Shown: in pieces, positions 1-7,194 of the stretch
Position numbering within the stretch: position 1 is the stretch's first letter
How the letters are laid out: each line of letters starts with the position of its first letter
From: Clostridia bacterium
GTDB lineage: Bacteria > Bacillota > Clostridia > CAKSNL01 > HGM11501
Direction: 5' to 3'
Assembly: GCA_030535815.1 (NCBI GenBank)
Contig: JAUNRD010000025.1
Location: 1 to 12,554 of the forward strand
Length of the DNA stretch: 12,554 bases
Position numbers and translations under genes: made by a program
The notes under the pieces: model-generated
The model's database searches: none
What the model saw: the letters and a program-made list of their open reading frames with translations, nothing else
Told to the model about the DNA's origin: nothing

Positions 1-1067
1 TTTCTGCTTCTGGAGGGGTGGCGGAGCTTACGGAGAGCCTTTGCCTCAATCTGACGGATACGCTCTCTTGTTACATTGAATACCTTGCCTACCTCTTCAA
101 GTGTACGGCTTCTTCCGTCATCTAAACCGAAGCGGAGTCTTAAAACTCTTTCCTCTCTGGGAGTAAGGGTATCAAGCACATCCACAAGCTGTTCCTTAAG
201 GAGCATAAATGATGCCGCTTCGCTGGGCGCGGGAGCATCCTCGTCGGGAATGAATTCCCCAAGACGTGTATCCTCTTCTTCACCTATGGGCATTTCGAGG
301 GATACAGGCTCCTGAGCGATTTTCATAATCTCACGAACCTTTTCTATGGACATATTCATTTCCTTTGCTATTTCTTCAGGAGTTGCATCTCTTCCGTATT
401 CCTGAAGAAGCTGACGGGAAACTCTTATAAGCTTATTGATTGTTTCAACCATATGAACCGGCACACGGATTGTTCTTGCCTGGTCTGCAATGGCTCTTGT
501 TATGGACTGACGAATCCACCATGTGGAGTATGTTGAGAATTTATAGCCCTTGGCATAGTCAAACTTTTCAACCGCCTTTATAAGACCAAGGTTACCTTCC
601 TGGATAAGGTCCAGGAATAAAAGTCCTCTTCCCACATATTTCTTGGCTATACTTACAACAAGACGGAGGTTTGTTTCAATAAGCTTCTGCTTTGCTTCCT
701 CGTCTCCCTCGGACATCTTTCTTGCAAGCTCATATTCTTCCTCTGCGGTAAGAAGCGGAACCTTACCGATTTCCTTTAAGTACATTCTTACGTGGTCATC
801 CACATTGGTACCGTCAGGCAGATTCATATCAATTTCTTCTTCTACCTGAACGGGCTCAATCTGCTCAAGCTCCTTATCGAGGTCCCCTACGACTTCAATC
901 CCCTCACGGTCAAGAGAGTCGTAAACCTTTTCCATCTGTTCTTCTTCCAGCTCGAATTCAGCCAATGCGTCGGCAATTTCTTTATATGATAAAAGACCTT
1001 TTTTCTTTCCCTTTTCCACCAATTCCTTAATTGCGATTTTTCTCGCGGACATGATATTTTCGCTCAT
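1..1067 (-). CDS. rpoD: RNA polymerase primary sigma factor RpoD/SigA (3' end cut by window edge)
   Basis: Housekeeping sigma-70 factor, which directs RNA polymerase to -10/-35 promoters. The 355 visible residues have a short acidic, poorly conserved N-terminus (1-90), region 1.2 (about 91-116), region 2 with GNLGLIKAVEKFDY and the promoter-melting segment YKFSTYSTWWIRQSITRAI (176-193), region 3 (about 200-275) and region 4 ending in the helix-turn-helix VTRERIRQIEAKALRKLRH (332-350). The reading frame runs off the left edge after PSRSR. Family members usually continue for about six more residues, so the gene is almost complete. The start is ATG at 1067, one base after the dnaG stop, with GGAAAGAGGG inside the end of dnaG as ribosome binding site. 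An in-frame ATG at 1052 is less well placed. The short N-terminus fits a Gram-positive SigA rather than a long proteobacterial RpoD. It is the last visible gene of the run and is probably cotranscribed with dnaG. Confidence 0.97.
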   Translation of the reverse strand, partial: MSENIMSARKIAIKELVEKGKKKGLLSYKEIADALAEFELEEEQMEKVYDSLDREGIEVVGDLDKELEQIEPVQVEEEIDMNLPDGTNVDDHVRMYLKEIGKVPLLTAEEEYELARKMSEGDEEAKQKLIETNLRLVVSIAKKYVGRGLLFLDLIQEGNLGLIKAVEKFDYAKGYKFSTYSTWWIRQSITRAIADQARTIRVPVHMVETINKLIRVSRQLLQEYGRDATPEEIAKEMNMSIEKVREIMKIAQEPVSLEMPIGEEEDTRLGEFIPDEDAPAPSEAASFMLLKEQLVDVLDTLTPREERVLRLRFGLDDGRSRTLEEVGKVFNVTRERIRQIEAKALRKLRHPSRSR

Positions 1068-1068
1068 A

Positions 1069-2838
1069 TCACATACCCTCTTTCCGTTTCTTTTCAGCCT
1101 TCTTTTTGATGAGCTCATTAAGTTTGGCTATATTGTTTTCTTCAATGTACTTTTTGCTTAAGGCATTAAACCTTTCATCCTCGATTGTATTAAAGGCATC
1201 TTTTGCCGCTTTTAAGTTGTCTCCGTAATCATCATCGGAAAATACTGACGATGCTTCTCCGGAAAATTCAGATGGCAACATGGTAATTATAACCGATGCC
1301 TCTGGCACCTTTCCTTCCGAAAGAGCACTGTAAATAAGTGTTGCAAGGTTTTTAAGTGCCTCTGTCGAATAATCCTCTGCCTTCATTTCAGATGCATATT
1401 TTTCATACACTTTTCTGTCTCTTGTCATAAGGCTTAAAAGGATTTTCTCCGCTTCATAGCCTTTTCCTGAAAGAACTTCCCCATAGGGAGCCTTTCTTTC
1501 AAGTACGGGACGGGCAAAGATTTTCTTTTCCTCCCGCTTCTTAAAGGATGCATCCTTTTTCATAATTTCCGCCTTTATGGAATCTTCAGAAATTCCAGTA
1601 TCGTCGGAAACCTTTTTGATGTATGCCTCCTGCTCAATGGTGTTTTTGATTTTAAGAAGTACTTCTGCCGCCGATTTAGTAAATTCCACCTTTTGTTCGA
1701 CATCTTTTATGTCGTATTTCTCTTTGAGCTTTGAAATTCTGTAATCGGTGACAACCTTCGCATTCTTAATGACACCTTCGAAGGCTTCTTTTCCTTTGAG
1801 TTTTATATATTCATCCGGATCCTTACCTTCGGGGAGACTCAGGATCTTGACCTTTATGTCAAGCGGCATAAATATTTCAATTGCCGCTTCCGTTGCCTTC
1901 TGGCCGGGGCCGTCCGAGTCGTAGCAAAGGTAAACCTCCGAAGAATATTTTTTAATCACTCTCGCCTGTTCGCTCGTGAGTGCCGTGCCCATTGAAGCAA
2001 CCGCACCGGTATAGCCTGCCTGATGAAGACTTATTACGTCCATATACCCTTCACACAGAATCATCCTTCTGTCAGGCGAGTTTTTTGCATAGTTAAGAGC
2101 AAAAAGCTCTCTTCCTTTGTAAAATACCGGGCTTTCCGGAGAGTTCATGTACTTCGCCTTTTCATCCGGCGAAAGTGCTCTTCCTCCGAAACCGATTATA
2201 TTTTTTCTTATATCTATTATAGGAACCATGAGACGGTTTCTGAACCGTTCAATATAGTTACCGCGCTCTGTCCGCATTACAAGTCCCAGGTTAAGAAGCA
2301 CATCTTTTCCGATGCCGTTTTTCTCAGCAAAGGTAATAAGTGCTCCTCCGTCAGGCGCATAACCCATTCCGAAATGTGCCACGGTGCTTTGGGAAAGCTT
2401 TCTCTTAGAAAGATATTCCCTTGCTCCGCTTCCCACGTCAGTTGCAAGCATTTCGCGGTAAAATTTAGCTACCGCAAGATTTGCCTCATACATTTTCTTT
2501 TTCATATCGTGGCGTTCTTTATCGCGGGACACCTCATTAGGCTCAGGTAATATTATTCCCGAATTATCCGCAAGATATTTAAGAGACTCCACGAAGTCAA
2601 GGTTTTCCGCCGCCATCACAAAATGAATGGCATTTCCGCCGACTCCGCATCCGAAACAGTGATAAAGCTGCTTGTCCTCAGACACGTGGAAGGAAGGCGA
2701 CTTTTCCTTATGAAAAGGACAAAGTCCCATGTAACCCCGGCCGGAACGCTTGAGATGCACATAGCTTCCCACAAGGTTTACAATATCCGTGGCGGATAAA
2801 ACCTCCTGTATAACCTCTTCGGGATAAAGTGCGGCCAT
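1069..2838 (-). CDS. dnaG: DNA primase DnaG
   Basis: Synthesises RNA primers for lagging-strand DNA replication and works with the replicative helicase. The 589-residue protein is full length for the family. The N-terminal CHC2 zinc-binding domain has ligands C40, H43, C61 and C64 (CPFHKEKSPSF, then YHCFGCG). The RNA polymerase-like core carries RFRNRLMVPIID (about 198-209). The Toprim fold has the catalytic glutamate in CEGYMD (E263) and the metal-binding acidic pair in YDSDGPG (D307, D309). The C-terminal ~150 residues are charged and poorly conserved, as expected for the helicase-binding domain. The start is ATG at 2838, preceded by AAAGGA about 9 nt upstream. A 96-nt spacer with a candidate promoter separates it from dgt, and rpoD follows after 1 nt. 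This gives the primase/sigma pairing typical of bacterial macromolecular-synthesis operons, without rpsU. Confidence 0.98.
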   Translation of the reverse strand: MAALYPEEVIQEVLSATDIVNLVGSYVHLKRSGRGYMGLCPFHKEKSPSFHVSEDKQLYHCFGCGVGGNAIHFVMAAENLDFVESLKYLADNSGIILPEPNEVSRDKERHDMKKKMYEANLAVAKFYREMLATDVGSGAREYLSKRKLSQSTVAHFGMGYAPDGGALITFAEKNGIGKDVLLNLGLVMRTERGNYIERFRNRLMVPIIDIRKNIIGFGGRALSPDEKAKYMNSPESPVFYKGRELFALNYAKNSPDRRMILCEGYMDVISLHQAGYTGAVASMGTALTSEQARVIKKYSSEVYLCYDSDGPGQKATEAAIEIFMPLDIKVKILSLPEGKDPDEYIKLKGKEAFEGVIKNAKVVTDYRISKLKEKYDIKDVEQKVEFTKSAAEVLLKIKNTIEQEAYIKKVSDDTGISEDSIKAEIMKKDASFKKREEKKIFARPVLERKAPYGEVLSGKGYEAEKILLSLMTRDRKVYEKYASEMKAEDYSTEALKNLATLIYSALSEGKVPEASVIITMLPSEFSGEASSVFSDDDYGDNLKAAKDAFNTIEDERFNALSKKYIEENNIAKLNELIKKKAEKKRKEGM

Positions 2839-2857
2839 AGGTCACCATCCTTTCAAA

Positions 2858-2877
2858 ATACCCCTTTCAAGGAGTAT
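2858..2877 (-). repeat. Small inverted repeat before dnaG
   Basis: On the minus strand ATACTCC and GGGGTAT flank the loop TTGAAA, giving a 7-bp stem with one G-T pair. The stem's left arm lies in the predicted -10, so a transcript from that promoter would not contain the whole hairpin, while read-through RNA from dgt would. The octamer TTGAAAGG occurs in this loop region and again as the dnaG ribosome binding site, 14 nt apart start to start. The significance is uncertain. Confidence 0.25.
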
Positions 2878-2901
2878 CCCCATACTTTAATATTTCGACA
2901 A
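2873..2901 (-). promoter_or_regulatory. Candidate sigma-A promoter for dnaG-rpoD
   Basis: On the minus strand TTGTCG (2901-2896) and GATACT (2878-2873) are separated by 17 nt, the preferred sigma-A spacing. A start about 7 nt further on would give a leader of roughly 27 nt before the dnaG ATG. The -10 overlaps a perfect inverted repeat, AGTAT-GGGG-ATACT. A second possible -35, a consensus TTGACA at 2932-2927, lies next to the dgt stop codon, but its best -10 (GATAAA, 2907-2902) sits at a poor 19-nt spacing. Assigned by eye only. Confidence 0.4.
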
Positions 2902-2919
2902 TTTATCCGAAAATCCTTT
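2894..2919 (-). promoter_or_regulatory. Shared upstream box, copy 1 (dnaG)
   Basis: The minus strand reads AAAGGATTTTCG, 8 variable bases, then GTCGAA. The same 12+6 bases with the same 8-base gap occur upstream of pyrH at 12313-12338. The inner part is a TTCG-N10-CGAA dyad. The right half overlaps the predicted -35 of dnaG, and the box ends 55 nt before the start codon. It could be a regulator site or an extended promoter sequence; the function is inferred only from the repetition and placement. Confidence 0.4.
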
Positions 2920-2934
2920 TTTATGTTGTCAATT

Positions 2935-3924
2935 TTATCTTTTATGCCAGGACTCAGGCACGAAAAGTTCGTTGTATTTATATACGCAAAAAACATCCGT
3001 CATTCCCGATATGTAGTCACATACGCTTACCTCGGGATTCTCCTTATCATATCCCGGCTCATTTTCAAGAAGTTCATGGTTTTCCATAAAATATTCGTAA
3101 AGAGCCTCTACAATTCCGAATACCTTTTTTTCCTCTTTTTTTGCCTCAGAGTCCACATATACATTGGCAAACATGAACTTTTCAAGCTCTATCATAGCCT
3201 CATATACTTCGGAACTGAGTACAATATCATTTCCGCTTTCCTTTATGCAATCCCGAACTATAGTATCAATTCTTTTTCCGTGAGAATGGCCCAGAACTCC
3301 GGTACATTCAGAAGGAAGAGCCTCCTCTGTTAAAATACCCGCACGGCAGGCATCGTCAATATCATGGTTTATATAAGCAATTTTATCGGCAAGTCGGCAA
3401 ACCCTTCCTTCAAGTGTTATAGGATATGCCGCTCCTACATGGTTAAGAATACCATCCTTTACCTCATAGGTAAGGTTTATTCCGCATCCGCCCTCCAGAT
3501 ATTCCACAATACGAAGACTCTGCTCATTGTGACGGAATCCCTTTTTTGCAAGTTCCGCAAGTGCACGTTCCCCGGCATGACCGAATGGAGTATGACCAAG
3601 GTCATGACCCATGGCAATCGCCTCTGTAAGATCTTCGTTAAGACAAAGCGCACGGCTTATGCTTCTGGCAATCTGCCCGACCTCAAGAGTGTGGGTAAGT
3701 CTTGTCCGGTAATGGTCCCCCAGAGGCGCAATGAAAACCTGAGTCTTATGCTTCAGTCTTCTGAATGCCTTTGTATAGATTATCTTATCTCTGTCCCTCT
3801 GGAAGTCTGTTCTTAAATCGCAGGGAGAAATCTCTTTTTCTCTCCCCTTTGACTCTTCAGAAAGCATCGCATAGGGAGATAAGGTTTCCCTTTCTCTTTT
3901 TTCAAGCATTTCTCGTATTGTCAA
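2935..3924 (-). CDS. dgt: dGTPase-like deoxynucleoside triphosphate triphosphohydrolase (HD domain)
   Basis: HD-superfamily enzyme expected to hydrolyse dNTPs to deoxynucleosides and tripolyphosphate in the cytoplasm. This 329-residue form belongs to the shorter dGTPase-like group common in Clostridia, whose exact dNTP preference cannot be read from sequence. Metal ligands are visible as H78 (TRLTHTLEV), H107-D108 (MGHDLGHTPFGHAGE) and D180 (CRLADKIAYINHDIDDA); H111 and H116 are also conserved. The opening TIREMLEKRE and the segment KAFRRLKHKTQVF are typical of the family. I chose TTG at 3924 as start because GAGGAG lies 8 nt before it. A GTG at 3933 is in frame but overlaps that ribosome binding site, so it is unlikely. 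The gene sits 64 nt after the DUF212-like gene and 96 nt before dnaG, next to replication genes, consistent with a role in dNTP pool control. Confidence 0.93.
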   Translation of the reverse strand: MTIREMLEKRERETLSPYAMLSEESKGREKEISPCDLRTDFQRDRDKIIYTKAFRRLKHKTQVFIAPLGDHYRTRLTHTLEVGQIARSISRALCLNEDLTEAIAMGHDLGHTPFGHAGERALAELAKKGFRHNEQSLRIVEYLEGGCGINLTYEVKDGILNHVGAAYPITLEGRVCRLADKIAYINHDIDDACRAGILTEEALPSECTGVLGHSHGKRIDTIVRDCIKESGNDIVLSSEVYEAMIELEKFMFANVYVDSEAKKEEKKVFGIVEALYEYFMENHELLENEPGYDKENPEVSVCDYISGMTDVFCVYKYNELFVPESWHKR

Positions 3925-3952
3925 TAAAATCACTCCTCAAATGAAAGTCATT

Positions 3953-3981
3953 TATATTTTTTCAAAATGCATTGATTTCAA
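3953..3981 (-). promoter_or_regulatory. Possible weak internal promoter before dgt
   Basis: On the minus strand TTGAAA (3981-3976) is followed after 17 nt by AATATA (3958-3953), or after 19 nt by TATAAA (3956-3951). The segment is very A/T-rich, so such matches are expected by chance. A 6-bp hairpin (AAATGA-CTT-TCATTT, 3939-3953) lies directly upstream of the GAGGAG ribosome binding site. The 12-mer AAATATAAATGA here recurs just upstream of pyrH (12278-12289). Read-through from ispA is an equally good explanation for dgt expression. Confidence 0.2.
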
Positions 3982-3988
3982 AAAAAGA

Positions 3989-4426
3989 TTATAAAAACAT
4001 TAAAAGTCCTATTGCTATACCCAATAAGCATCCCACTATAACTTCAAGCAAAGTATGTCCGAGAAGTTCTTTTAAGTAAACAGGAACTTCCCCATGAAGC
4101 ATTTCCTGCAGGTCGTTTATAACCTTCGCCTGCTCTCCTGCCGCTTTTCTTACTCCCGCAGCATCGTACATTACTATAAACGAAAGTACGAAAGCTATTG
4201 CGAAAAGCGTGGAGCCAAAACCTTCCACAAATCCCACTGCCGTTGTCATCGCACTTACAAAAGCACTGTGGGAGCTGGGCATACCTCCTGAGCCGACAAA
4301 ACGGCTGATGTCAAACTTTTTCTCCGTCAGCAAAATATAAATTACCTTAAGAGCCTGGGCAATTACCCAGCCAAGTATCGCTGCAAGCAAAACCTTGTTT
4401 TTTGTAATTTCTTCCCAAAAGTTCAT
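3989..4426 (-). CDS. DUF212/YuiD-like PAP2-related membrane protein
   Basis: A 145-residue integral membrane protein of the DUF212 family, labelled in databases as acid phosphatase/vanadium-dependent haloperoxidase-related. The family's reaction is not settled. Hydrophobic segments are visible at about 11-33, 54-69, 73-90 and 125-145. Two short motifs recall the PAP2 phosphatase active site: GSGGMPSSHSA (46-55, H53), resembling PAP2 PSGH, and LGHTLLEVIVG (H124, E128), resembling the PAP2 HxxxD/E helix. The conserved AAGVRKAAGEQAKVIND lies between them. The classical first PAP2 motif (KxxxxxxRP) is not evident. The start is ATG at 4426, with AAGGA 7 nt upstream inside the ispA end. A TTG at 4432 is in frame but poorly placed. 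It follows ispA by 2 nt, where many relatives carry dxs. Action on a polyprenyl or lipid phosphate is a context-based guess. Confidence 0.85.
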   Translation of the reverse strand: MNFWEEITKNKVLLAAILGWVIAQALKVIYILLTEKKFDISRFVGSGGMPSSHSAFVSAMTTAVGFVEGFGSTLFAIAFVLSFIVMYDAAGVRKAAGEQAKVINDLQEMLHGEVPVYLKELLGHTLLEVIVGCLLGIAIGLLMFL

Positions 4427-4428
4427 CT

Positions 4429-5295
4429 TCAATTCCTTCTTTTCAAAAGATACATCGCAAATTCCTTCAGAAATTCACTGTTTTCTATTCTCTGCAATGC
4501 CAAAACAGCTTTTTCTGTTGTATCTTCAAGCATTCTCTCTGTTTCCTTAATTCCGTAAAGAGTTATAAATGTAGTTTTCTCATTTTTTACATCACTGCCG
4601 ATATTTTTTCCAAGTTCTTCCGCAGTTGATGTCTCATCTAAAATGTCGTCCTTAAGCTGAAAGGCAAGTCCCAGATTGGATGAGTAATCAGAAAGAAGCC
4701 CTTCATCTTCTCCCGCAAGAACGCATCCCATTTCTGTTGCCGCCTTAATGAGTGCGCCTGTTTTCATGGCGTGCATTTTTGTAAGTTCATCAGCCGAAAG
4801 CTTACGCTCCTCGCCTTCTAAATCCACAACCTGTCCGCCTATCATGCCAAGATACCCTGATGCCCTGCCCATAAGGGCAACTGCTTTAAGTTTCTTTTCT
4901 GCATCAAAAGGTGCAGAAATTGCCGTTTCAAAGGCAAGATTTAAAAGTGCATCCCCCGAGAGTATCGCCATCGCTTCTCCGTATACCACATGATTCGTAG
5001 GTCTTCCCCGTCTTAAATCGTCGTTATCCATGGAAGGCAGGTCGTCATGAATAAGCGAATAGGTATGAATCATCTCAAGGGCTGCGGCAAAGGGCAATAT
5101 TTCATCCTCAGAGAGCCCTAATGCTTCACACGTTGCCATCATTAACACCGGGCGGATTCTTTTTCCTCCCGCAAGAAGACTGTAATTCATCGCCTCTGTG
5201 ATTTCTTTCTGCAAAAGTCCTTCTCCGTTTATGGCTTTTTCCAGATAATCATTGATCTTTTTCTGCTTTGCCGAAAGCTCTTTCAAAAAGTCCAT
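4429..5295 (-). CDS. ispA: Farnesyl diphosphate synthase (short-chain polyprenyl synthetase)
   Basis: Condenses IPP with DMAPP and GPP to make the C15 farnesyl diphosphate, the primer for the undecaprenyl carrier made by UppS. The 288-residue protein carries the first aspartate-rich motif DDLPSMDNDDLRRGRPT (D84, D85, D90), with four residues between the aspartates as in bacterial type II FPP synthases. The second is FQLKDDILDE (D216, D217, D220). GGKRIRPVL (43-51) supplies the IPP-binding residues. The tyrosine five residues before the first motif (Y79) fits a C15-producing enzyme, although chain length is not proven by sequence. ATG at 5295 follows the xseB stop by 4 nt; GGAGG lies about 12 nt upstream within xseB. 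A TTG at 5319 would extend the protein by eight residues without a good ribosome binding site. It lies between xseB and the DUF212-like gene; no dxs follows it. Confidence 0.95.
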   Translation of the reverse strand: MDFLKELSAKQKKINDYLEKAINGEGLLQKEITEAMNYSLLAGGKRIRPVLMMATCEALGLSEDEILPFAAALEMIHTYSLIHDDLPSMDNDDLRRGRPTNHVVYGEAMAILSGDALLNLAFETAISAPFDAEKKLKAVALMGRASGYLGMIGGQVVDLEGEERKLSADELTKMHAMKTGALIKAATEMGCVLAGEDEGLLSDYSSNLGLAFQLKDDILDETSTAEELGKNIGSDVKNEKTTFITLYGIKETERMLEDTTEKAVLALQRIENSEFLKEFAMYLLKRRN

Positions 5296-5299
5296 ATTG

Positions 5300-5524
5300 T
5301 CACGCTTCCTCCACGTCAAAGGGTACTTCCTTCACATTCCCCTCGGAATCAGTTGTAATCTTTACAATTTTCTGCTGAGCTTCGCTTAAAAGCTCACTGC
5401 ACTTTTTTGTAAGAGAAACTCCCTTTTCAAAGAGTGCCATGGATTCGGCAAGGGAAAGCTCTCCGCTTTCTAATCTTTCGGTTATTTCCGAAAGCTCTTC
5501 CATCATTTTTTCAAAATCATTCAT
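5300..5524 (-). CDS. xseB: Exodeoxyribonuclease VII small subunit
   Basis: Small helical subunit that assembles with XseA into exonuclease VII, which degrades single-stranded DNA from both ends into acid-soluble oligonucleotides. At 74 residues it has the usual length. The family core is clear: FEKMMEELSEITERLESGEL, then SLAESMALFEKGVSLTKKCSELL, ending in an acidic tail. I chose ATG at 5524 because GAGG stands 6 nt before it and the translation MNDFEKMMEEL matches the usual family start. The longer open frame to 5560 overlaps the end of xseA. The gene starts 1 nt after the xseA stop, so the two subunits are very likely translationally coupled. Confidence 0.93.
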   Translation of the reverse strand: MNDFEKMMEELSEITERLESGELSLAESMALFEKGVSLTKKCSELLSEAQQKIVKITTDSEGNVKEVPFDVEEA

Positions 5525-5525
5525 A

Positions 5526-6746
5526 TTATTCCTCGCTTTCAGAAGATAAAACTTCTTCAATACGTGCTTTCACACTTCCGTCGGAAAGTCGGATTCCGAC
5601 CTTCATTCCCTTGTCTAAATCCTTTACGCTTTTAATAACGCTGTCCTTATAATCGGTTACTATTCCGTAGCCTCTGCCAAGGACTCCCAGGGGAGAAAGT
5701 GAATCAAGCTTTGCGGCGTTTACCGCAAGATTTTTTTCTTTTTCTTTAAGCAAATTCCAGGCTATTTTAACCATATACTGATTTTTTGAATCAACAAGTA
5801 TCATTAAATTATTAAGCTTATCCAGAAACCTTTCTGAAGAAAGCATTCTCTTGGCATAAGTAAGATGGTCCTGCCTTTGTCTCAGCGCCTGAAGCAACGC
5901 ATTTTTCATACGTTCTTTATTTACAGAAAGCTTTTCATATATTTCCTCGGATGAGGGCACCGCCAGCTCCGCCGCTGCAGAAGGTGTAGGAGCACGAAGG
6001 TCAGCCACAAAGTCCGCAATGGTAAAGTCTATTTCGTGCCCCACTGCGGAAATTATCGGAATTTCACTTGCGAAAATCGCACGGGCGGTAATTTCTTCAT
6101 TAAATGCCCACAAGTCCTCGATGGAACCTCCGCCGCGCCCTGCGATTATAACATCAACACTCTTAGTAATGTTGAAATATTCTATGCCGCGACATACATT
6201 TTCCGCTGCGCCTTCCCCCTGAACCTTTGACGGATATAAAATTATATCGGCATAGCGGAAACGTCTTTTGATTACGTTTATTATATCCCTTACAGCTGCA
6301 CCGGTATCGCTTGTAATAACGCCGACTCTCTTGGGATACTCAGGGATTGGCTTTTTCAGTTCCTCATCAAAAAGTCCCTCTGCACGAAGCTTTTCCTTAA
6401 GCTGATTGAAAGCCGCATAAAGCTCGCCGAGGCCGTCTAAAATAAGCTCCTCAATGTAAAGCTGATATGTTCCGCCGGGCTCGTAAACCGTAACCCTGCC
6501 TCTGGCTAAAACCTTCATACCATCCTCCGGACGGAAGGTAAGATTCTGATTTGCACCACGGAACATACATGCCTTAAGCACGCTTTTTTCATCTTTCAAT
6601 GTAAGATACATATGGCCTGAAGGCAAGTTTATCTTGAAGTTGGATATTTCGCCCTGTATCCATATATCTTTAAGTCCCGGTCTTGAATCCAACAACTTTT
6701 TCATGTTGGAATTAAGCTCGGATACCGTCATTTTAAGCTGATCCAT
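5526..6746 (-). CDS. xseA: Exodeoxyribonuclease VII large subunit
   Basis: Catalytic subunit of exonuclease VII, involved in processing single-stranded DNA during repair. The 406-residue protein has an N-terminal OB-fold nucleic-acid-binding domain (about 5-103, with LKDIWIQGEISNFK). The catalytic domain starts at KRVGVITSDTGAAVRDI (139-155) and contains VDVIIAGRGGGSIEDLWAFNEE (197-218) and SAVGHEIDFTIADFVADLRAPTPSAAAE. A long helical, probably coiled-coil stretch (about 265-350) leads to the C-terminal SPLGVLGRGYGIV, which contacts small subunits in the family. All expected blocks are present, with no truncation. The ATG at 6746 overlaps the nusB stop codon by one base (TAATG), a classic coupling arrangement, with GAAGG a few bases upstream. 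Confidence 0.97.
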   Translation of the reverse strand: MDQLKMTVSELNSNMKKLLDSRPGLKDIWIQGEISNFKINLPSGHMYLTLKDEKSVLKACMFRGANQNLTFRPEDGMKVLARGRVTVYEPGGTYQLYIEELILDGLGELYAAFNQLKEKLRAEGLFDEELKKPIPEYPKRVGVITSDTGAAVRDIINVIKRRFRYADIILYPSKVQGEGAAENVCRGIEYFNITKSVDVIIAGRGGGSIEDLWAFNEEITARAIFASEIPIISAVGHEIDFTIADFVADLRAPTPSAAAELAVPSSEEIYEKLSVNKERMKNALLQALRQRQDHLTYAKRMLSSERFLDKLNNLMILVDSKNQYMVKIAWNLLKEKEKNLAVNAAKLDSLSPLGVLGRGYGIVTDYKDSVIKSVKDLDKGMKVGIRLSDGSVKARIEEVLSSESEE

Positions 6747-7174
6747 TAACCTTCAAGTTCCTTTCGGATATATTCACCAAGAAGTCCGTTCACGAATTTA
6801 CCTTCCTCGTCGCCCGCATACTTTTTCACAATTTCAACGGCTTCCGACGCGCTTACCTTTAAGGGAATATCATCCATATAAAGTATTTCATAAATACAGA
6901 GTCTTAAGGCTGCAAGGCATACTCTGTTTATTCTGTCAATTGTCCAGTTCTTAAGATACTTTTTGATGATTTCATCAAGCTCTGCTTCCTTTTCACAAAC
7001 TCCGGGGCAAACCTTTTCTATATAGCTCTTATCTTCTTCGTCAGCTTCTTTTCCTGACCAAATTTCAGAATCCGTCGCCTCTTCATAAAAGCCTTCGGGA
7101 ATTCTTTCGTCGCCCTTTGTTATCATTGCAAAAATCATTTTGAAAGCGTTTTCTCTTGAAGTTTTTCTGCTCAT
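6746..7174 (-). CDS. nusB: Transcription antitermination/ribosome biogenesis factor NusB
   Basis: Small all-helical RNA-binding protein that pairs with NusE (ribosomal protein S10) on boxA RNA to promote antitermination of rRNA transcription. The 142-residue length is normal. The start MSRKTSRENAFKMIFAM and the C-terminal helix KFVNGLLGEYIRKEL are typical. Between them, DEIIKKYLKNWTIDRINRV and LRLCIYEILYMDDIPLKVSASEAVEIVKKYA match the second half of the NusB fold closely. The segment between about 20 and 60 is acidic and more variable. The ATG at 7174 has AAGGGG a few bases upstream. The gene follows rseP after 20 nt and overlaps xseA by one base, so it is the junction between the pyrH-rseP and nusB-ispA modules. 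Confidence 0.95.
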   Translation of the reverse strand: MSRKTSRENAFKMIFAMITKGDERIPEGFYEEATDSEIWSGKEADEEDKSYIEKVCPGVCEKEAELDEIIKKYLKNWTIDRINRVCLAALRLCIYEILYMDDIPLKVSASEAVEIVKKYAGDEEGKFVNGLLGEYIRKELEG

Positions 7175-7194
7175 CTTTATCCCCTTCTTCCAAA

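Noticed and set aside
2023..2550. Plus-strand open frame of 175 codons opposite dnaG
   Set aside because: Shadow of dnaG, antisense to the Toprim and core region; no ribosome binding site or family resemblance.
2902..2932. Consensus TTGACA next to the dgt stop as the main dnaG promoter
   Set aside because: The -35 is perfect, but the only reasonable -10 (GATAAA) is 19 nt away; the downstream TTGTCG-N17-GATACT pair has better spacing. It remains possible as a secondary promoter.
2923..3333. Plus-strand open frame of 136 codons opposite dgt
   Set aside because: Antisense to dgt. Its hydrophobic look comes from reverse-reading Lys/Glu codons as Phe/Leu.
3960..4000. T-rich minus-strand stretch after the DUF212-like gene as a terminator
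   Set aside because: There are T runs but no convincing stem before them, so I expect read-through into dgt.
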